Shown here: positions 59,818-64,000 of the stretch, piece after piece
Position numbering within the stretch: the first letter of the stretch is position 1
How the letters are laid out: each line of letters opens with the position of its first letter
Assembly (NCBI GenBank): GCA_007258455.2
Contig: VDFB02000001.1
Span: forward strand, 13,971,747 to 14,035,746
Source of the DNA: Sequoia sempervirens
Lineage: Eukaryota > Streptophyta > Pinopsida > Cupressales > Cupressaceae
Direction: 5' to 3'
DNA length: 64,000 nucleotides
Translations under genes and position numbers: made by a program
Notes under the pieces: generated by a model
What the model was told of the DNA's origin: nothing
Seen by the model: only the letters and a program-made list of their open reading frames with translations
Database searches by the model: none

Positions 59818-62800
59818 TGTCATGCCCACAATTTTACACACTTAATCGACACAAAACAACCTAACTAAGCTTCCACAAACCTTACTAATTTGCACAATTT
59901 TTTTTTGTTTTAAACAACATTAACATAATACACTACTTAACACTATAGTTAATGATCTCACTCGATAGGAGTAAGGAAAGTAATGTCTTTTTTTTTACAA
60001 TAATGTCTACTTATTTTGGATCAACATAACATTACTCTTATCTACTCAAGCACCTCTTGCATTCCATCCCATCATAATCCCCTCGCTCTTCATACCTTAC
60101 CTGCAAGATCTACAAGACTTAGTGCACATTTAAAATTAAAGGGTAATTAATACATGATCGCCAAGATAAGCTATACAAATCAAATGATAGTTTACAACAT
60201 CATAAGTGAATAATAAGTCCAAAACATAACTCAAAAGAACAGTCTTAAGGGCTAGACCTAATGCCTCAGGGGATCATCACTTGGTGGCCTTGCCTACATA
60301 TGTGTGATGTAGAAGCATTGTAGTTTGACATCTTTAGTTGCTCCAACTCATTTAACTCATCCACACGAGGTATATCCCCTAGGTTTCAACAAATGACTCA
60401 ACCTCAATCATACTCATATTATAATAACATTGATATACGCTAAAATGAAATCCTCTACTCAAAAGCATCATGTGACCCATATAGATCACATACTATAAGA
60501 GTGGGTATACAACCCTTTCTAGGGTCCATTACCCTAGACAATTTCTCAGTTAGCTTCCACCCACTTAGGTGAAGCTGGAGATCAGAGACCTAGTTAAGGA
60601 TATGCTAGTGGAAGTTGGAACATCTAAATAAATACTCTTGCATGCACAACCAAAGCCACAAACCATAGCAAGATGCTTGACACAATTAAGATTACTCTAA
60701 TAGGTATTCATAGGGTAAGACAATTCAATTATAGTATCTCCTTGTGGTTGAATAGCTCATGATAATACATGTACTTATATTTATCATCACGACCAATGAT
60801 GAGAGAATATAATGGTTTCATATCACACTTTGGTTAACAATCAAACCATCAATACAAGTAAGCTTCCAACAGATATCAAATCCTTGTCAATAATCAAGTA
60901 TTACTCAAGTAAACTAATGCTTAAAACTTTAACCATTCAATGAAATTAAATTATATATTACTAATTTGATTATTAATGTATGAAGATATTTCAAGGGTCA
61001 TTCGAAGTGAGAATCAACAATATGATAACAATATTTGAATTATATGCTAGAACCATTCGTAATCATAATCAAGACAATAATCTATTTTATCTTATTAGTA
61101 TTGACGTAATCAATAATGATAATGTTTTGATAATAACTCAAAGATAGGATGTTGTCTAGGAAACCATTGTTCCTTATTTATCATTGAATCTACTTGACTC
61201 TTAAAACCAATACTATTAATTAAACTCTTCAACCACACAAATTACTTACAAGCATGTGATGTAATAATATATTGTTTTTCAGTAGTTAAAAATAAAATAA
61301 AATAATCCTCTCATGATTTTGAAAAGAAAACAACATAATCTTCATTTATATCATCTCTTACCCCATGACATATCTTATCGTTGGATGAACTAGAAGTAGT
61401 CTATCTAATACATTCCTAAATCACCTAGGAAAGAGAATATATCAAGTAAGAATGAAGAGTGAGGTAAAATTACCATTAACACCTACATTCCTATTTCTAC
61501 TAGTTCATCAAAAGGTGTAGGAAGGAATTCATTTTCATATAGATAAGTTATTACATCTAGTGATCTCAAGCACATAGATTTCAAATTAGATAGGAATAAT
61601 GTCACAAGATAATAATTATTAAACATGTCAATATGTTTGAAACATGGATGGGAGTGAATCTCAAATCCTTACTATAATTGAAGTTTCATGAAAACTTAAA
61701 TCATGTCTAATCAAAATAACAACTATTTGGATTATTGATTTATAAACTTATTACTATTCAGTACCAAAGGTTTATTGCATATAGGGTGATAATTAAATTC
61801 TAATAGGACATCCAAAATGTTATTGGTTAATTGAATTAAAAATTATCCACTATTTAAATAAATAATAACCAACAAAATATTAATATATTACTCCTATGGA
61901 TGAGCAATACTCTCCAAATCAATGTTATATCATTATTCTATTAAATACCAAGCTATTGATAAGAGTTTCTAACTCATGTACTAAATATCCGGTAATTGAT
62001 AATAAAGTTTATACTAATTGATTTGATATCTAGATATCTATCAAAGGTTAGTCTACCTACCAAATAGGTTGAATCAAGTGTTACAACAATACATTAAGGA
62101 CAAATAGCATATAGTAAAGATTTATTGTTACATGTATACACCTTTACCCCTTAGGGAAATTATCCATTCAAATTTTTGCTTTATATTCTAAGGAATAATA
62201 TGTTGAATACACCATATATATTTATCTACAAACAATACTCTATAATATTTCAGTCTCAAAAGGATATCCCTTATGGGGTGGCCTAAAATAAATAAATACC
62301 ATGGCCATTAAATCTATTCCAGATGTCTAATTCAACGTTATTTGATATGCCTATCTATGCATGAGGGACTATATGTATTTATGTGCTACTTGGGTAGGCT
62401 ACACAAAACTTAGTACTAGGCATTGGGTGGCTAGAGATTACTATCTAGTTATGATATTTGTTTTGTAGTAGGGAGAGGACCTAGTAGTTGAGCATGTTTC
62501 AATAGTTATGATAGTAGTTGTTTATAGAATGCCCAATAGTTGTGATAGTAGTTATTTATATAATGTCCAATAGTTGTGACTTGACTACGCATAATTAAAC
62601 AAAATGTATTCCTTTGATCTAAAAAGCAACCAATCATGTGATGCCACATCAATGCTCAACTACCCATGTTGTGAATGCACAAGTATTGGTCTCACTTTTT
62701 TTTGGGCCTTTTTGGACACCTTGACAAAAAGCATGATGATGCGGCCCTAAAATGAAAGTTATAAGAAGGGGACTTGCCAAGTAAGCTACTGTAAAAAAAT

Positions 62801-63080
62801 TTGGGAGTGATTTGAAATTTCCATGTAGAATTTTGAGAAGCGTGAAGTTAGAGTGCACAACTAGTAGGTCCTCTCCCCTAATTGTGTCATACTTTTAATG
62901 GCTTTTTTGAAAATTGTGGTTCATTTATAGCATAGACTTGTTTCTTGAAAGATTGATCACCTTAATTTCGATGCCATTTCCCGGTTTCTCTTGCCTTTAC
63001 TAGGTAGAAGACACTTCTAATTATTATTATTATTATTAATATATTCTAATCTATTTATTTAGTTAGTTATTTATTTATTT
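59818..63080. other. AT-rich DNA starting with an LTR-like terminus
   Basis: TGTCATGCCCAC begins exactly where R3 stops matching R2. No second terminus with a matching TSD (aataa expected) was found, so the element is unbounded. The remainder is AT-rich with frames below 70 codons, a two-and-a-half-copy tandem repeat near 62500, and a (TTA)n run near 63019. No gene was recognised. Confidence 0.5.
62500..62578 (+). repeat. ~38-bp tandem repeat, 2.2 copies
   Basis: caatagttatgatagtagtt, followed by gtttatagaatgcc, is repeated as caatagttgtgatagtagtt and atttatataatgtc, then caatagttgtga. Confidence 0.8.
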
Positions 63081-63089
63081 CCACACAAG

Positions 63090-63790
63090 AGACAGAACAT
63101 TCAAATCGCACTATTGCAGGATATGCTCAAAATGGGTTTATTGAAATGGCTTCAGAATCATTCGAGAGAATACAGTTGCAGGTATAGAGCCAACCCCCAC
63201 AACCTTTACGATCATCCTCCCTGTCCGAGCAGAATGGGATCTTTGGAAGAGGATATGAACCTCCATCAACGCATAAAGAGGTATTTTTATCAGATGTTCT
63301 GGTTGCAACTACCGGTGTAAACATACATGCAAAATGCGTAAGCATAGACAAGGCACGTGAATTGTTTGACAAAATGCTGCAAAATGCCCTCAAGCATAAA
63401 GGGTGGAGGAATTCTGTTAGCGGTTGAAGTTGCAATTGCCTTCGTAAGCATGTATGCAAAATGCGAAAGCATAGGCAAGGCGCGTGAACTGTTTGACGGA
63501 ATGCCTCAAAGGACCGTGGTCTCATGGAATGCAAAAGTTGCAGGATATGCGCAAAATGGATTTTGCAAGAATGATTTCTATGTGCTCACATGGTAACTTT
63601 GGAGCAGGGTATGTAAATCCACTAGAACATAACGAAAGTTGGGGGAGGATTTTTTGTCTGATGTTGTACTGGCAAGTGCCTTGGTAGACAGGTATGAAAA
63701 TTGCGGAAGCATAGACAAGAAACGTGAACTGTTAATCAGATTGCCTCACATGAATGCGGTCTTAGGGATTGCAATAATTGCAGGACAACA
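63090..63790 (+). pseudogene. PPR (PLS/DYW-type) protein fragment
   Basis: Across shifted frames one reads RTIAGYAQNGFIEMASESFE, then EPTPTTFTIILP, KARELFDGMPQRTVVSWNAK with VAGYAQNGF, and FVSMYAKCESIGKARELFDG. This is the P-L-S repeat wording of plant pentatricopeptide proteins with E/DYW tails, which bind organelle transcripts and guide C-to-U editing. At least four frame breaks are visible. A further degraded repeat follows (DRYENCGSIDKKRELL, about 63685-63735). No DYW deaminase is present within the window. Relic of a gene family that is large in land plants. Confidence 0.8.
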
Positions 63791-63835
63791 GCCATAGCTC
63801 CAACCACAGAACCAATGCTTCCATTTAACCGATGA

Positions 63836-64000
63836 CAACAGAATTGTTTTAGAATGAGAGTCAAGCAGAAAGCTATAAGAAAAAAGGAAACTGGCATCAT
63901 TGTGACCTCTAAAGAAGATTTAAATGTTGACCTCAGTGCCCCAGAACCAATGATGGAAGGAGATATGCATATAGATGATGCTCAACATGAGCATGACATC
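63836..64000 (+). CDS. Open frame running off the right edge, unidentified
   Basis: A frame open from 63836, with ATG at 63854, continues to the window end: it includes MRVKQKAIRKKETGIIVTSK and later DLSAPEPMMEGDMHIDD. It is charged and has no motif I know. An in-frame stop lies just upstream at 63833-63835. It may be an exon or chance; nothing supports expression. Confidence 0.2.

Noticed and set aside
1..64000. CRISPR arrays or prokaryotic operons
   Set aside because: There are no regularly spaced identical repeats, and the retroelement content is that of a plant nuclear genome.

Overview
This is nuclear DNA of a seed plant, most likely a conifer. The window is AT-rich and gene-poor and is built of nested, decayed retroelements. 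It carries an EN+ Penelope-like element (reverse transcriptase plus GIY-YIG endonuclease), a type known in conifers (called Dryad there) and otherwise scarce in seed plants. I see no intact host gene. The host-gene traces are pseudogene pieces: three copies of a leucine-rich-repeat (LRR) receptor-like fragment, and a PLS/DYW-type pentatricopeptide (PPR) fragment near the right end. No rRNA operon, convincing tRNA or CRISPR array was found.

Layout. 1-3915 and 10262-10510 are copy R1 of a segment that recurs at 51303-54424 (R2) and 58178-59817 (R3); each copy carries the LRR fragment. R1 is interrupted by a 1.35-kb TG..CA insertion (target-site duplication, TSD, cactg), a tRNA-type SINE with a 17-bp TSD, and a 6.3-kb GC-richer block (3916-10261) full of short duplications and a recurring palindrome-like motif. 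10511-15053 is AT-rich without recognisable genes. 15054-16292 holds 5S-rRNA-derived repeats in opposite orientations. 16293-48797 is the Penelope-like element, split by a tower of insertions.

The tower reads cleanly from TSDs. Level 1 is a non-autonomous LTR element of copia style (17760-47551, TSD cttac). Level 2, in its 5' LTR, is a solo LTR (20953-47362, TSD tcaaa). Level 3, inside that, is a 25.2-kb Ty3/gypsy unit (21723-46946, TSD gacac). With levels 2 and 3 removed, the split 5' LTR of level 1 is 392 bp, the same length as its 3' LTR. The Penelope 3' part resumes at 47557 as a long T-rich stretch and ends in a decayed hammerhead ribozyme motif.

The gypsy unit is the most unusual object. 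It lies mainly on the minus strand, in the order gag, protease, archaeal-type RNase H, reverse transcriptase, gypsy RNase H and integrase. The extra RNase H lies ahead of the reverse transcriptase. Its very long LTR carries, inside U3 and in sense orientation, a ~4-kb reading frame of unknown function, present in three copies (two full length, one partial). Both outer ends of the integrated unit are the same U5 terminus in inverted orientation, because the 5' LTR is an inverted duplication with microhomology at the junction. The perfect TSD suggests that this odd molecule integrated as such.

Right of the tower: AT-rich DNA with a degenerate tandem array (50490-50835), R2, a gag pseudogene beside an initiator-Met primer-binding site (54425-57620), R3, another LTR-like terminus (59818) and the PPR pseudogene (63090-63790). 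A short open frame runs off the right edge.
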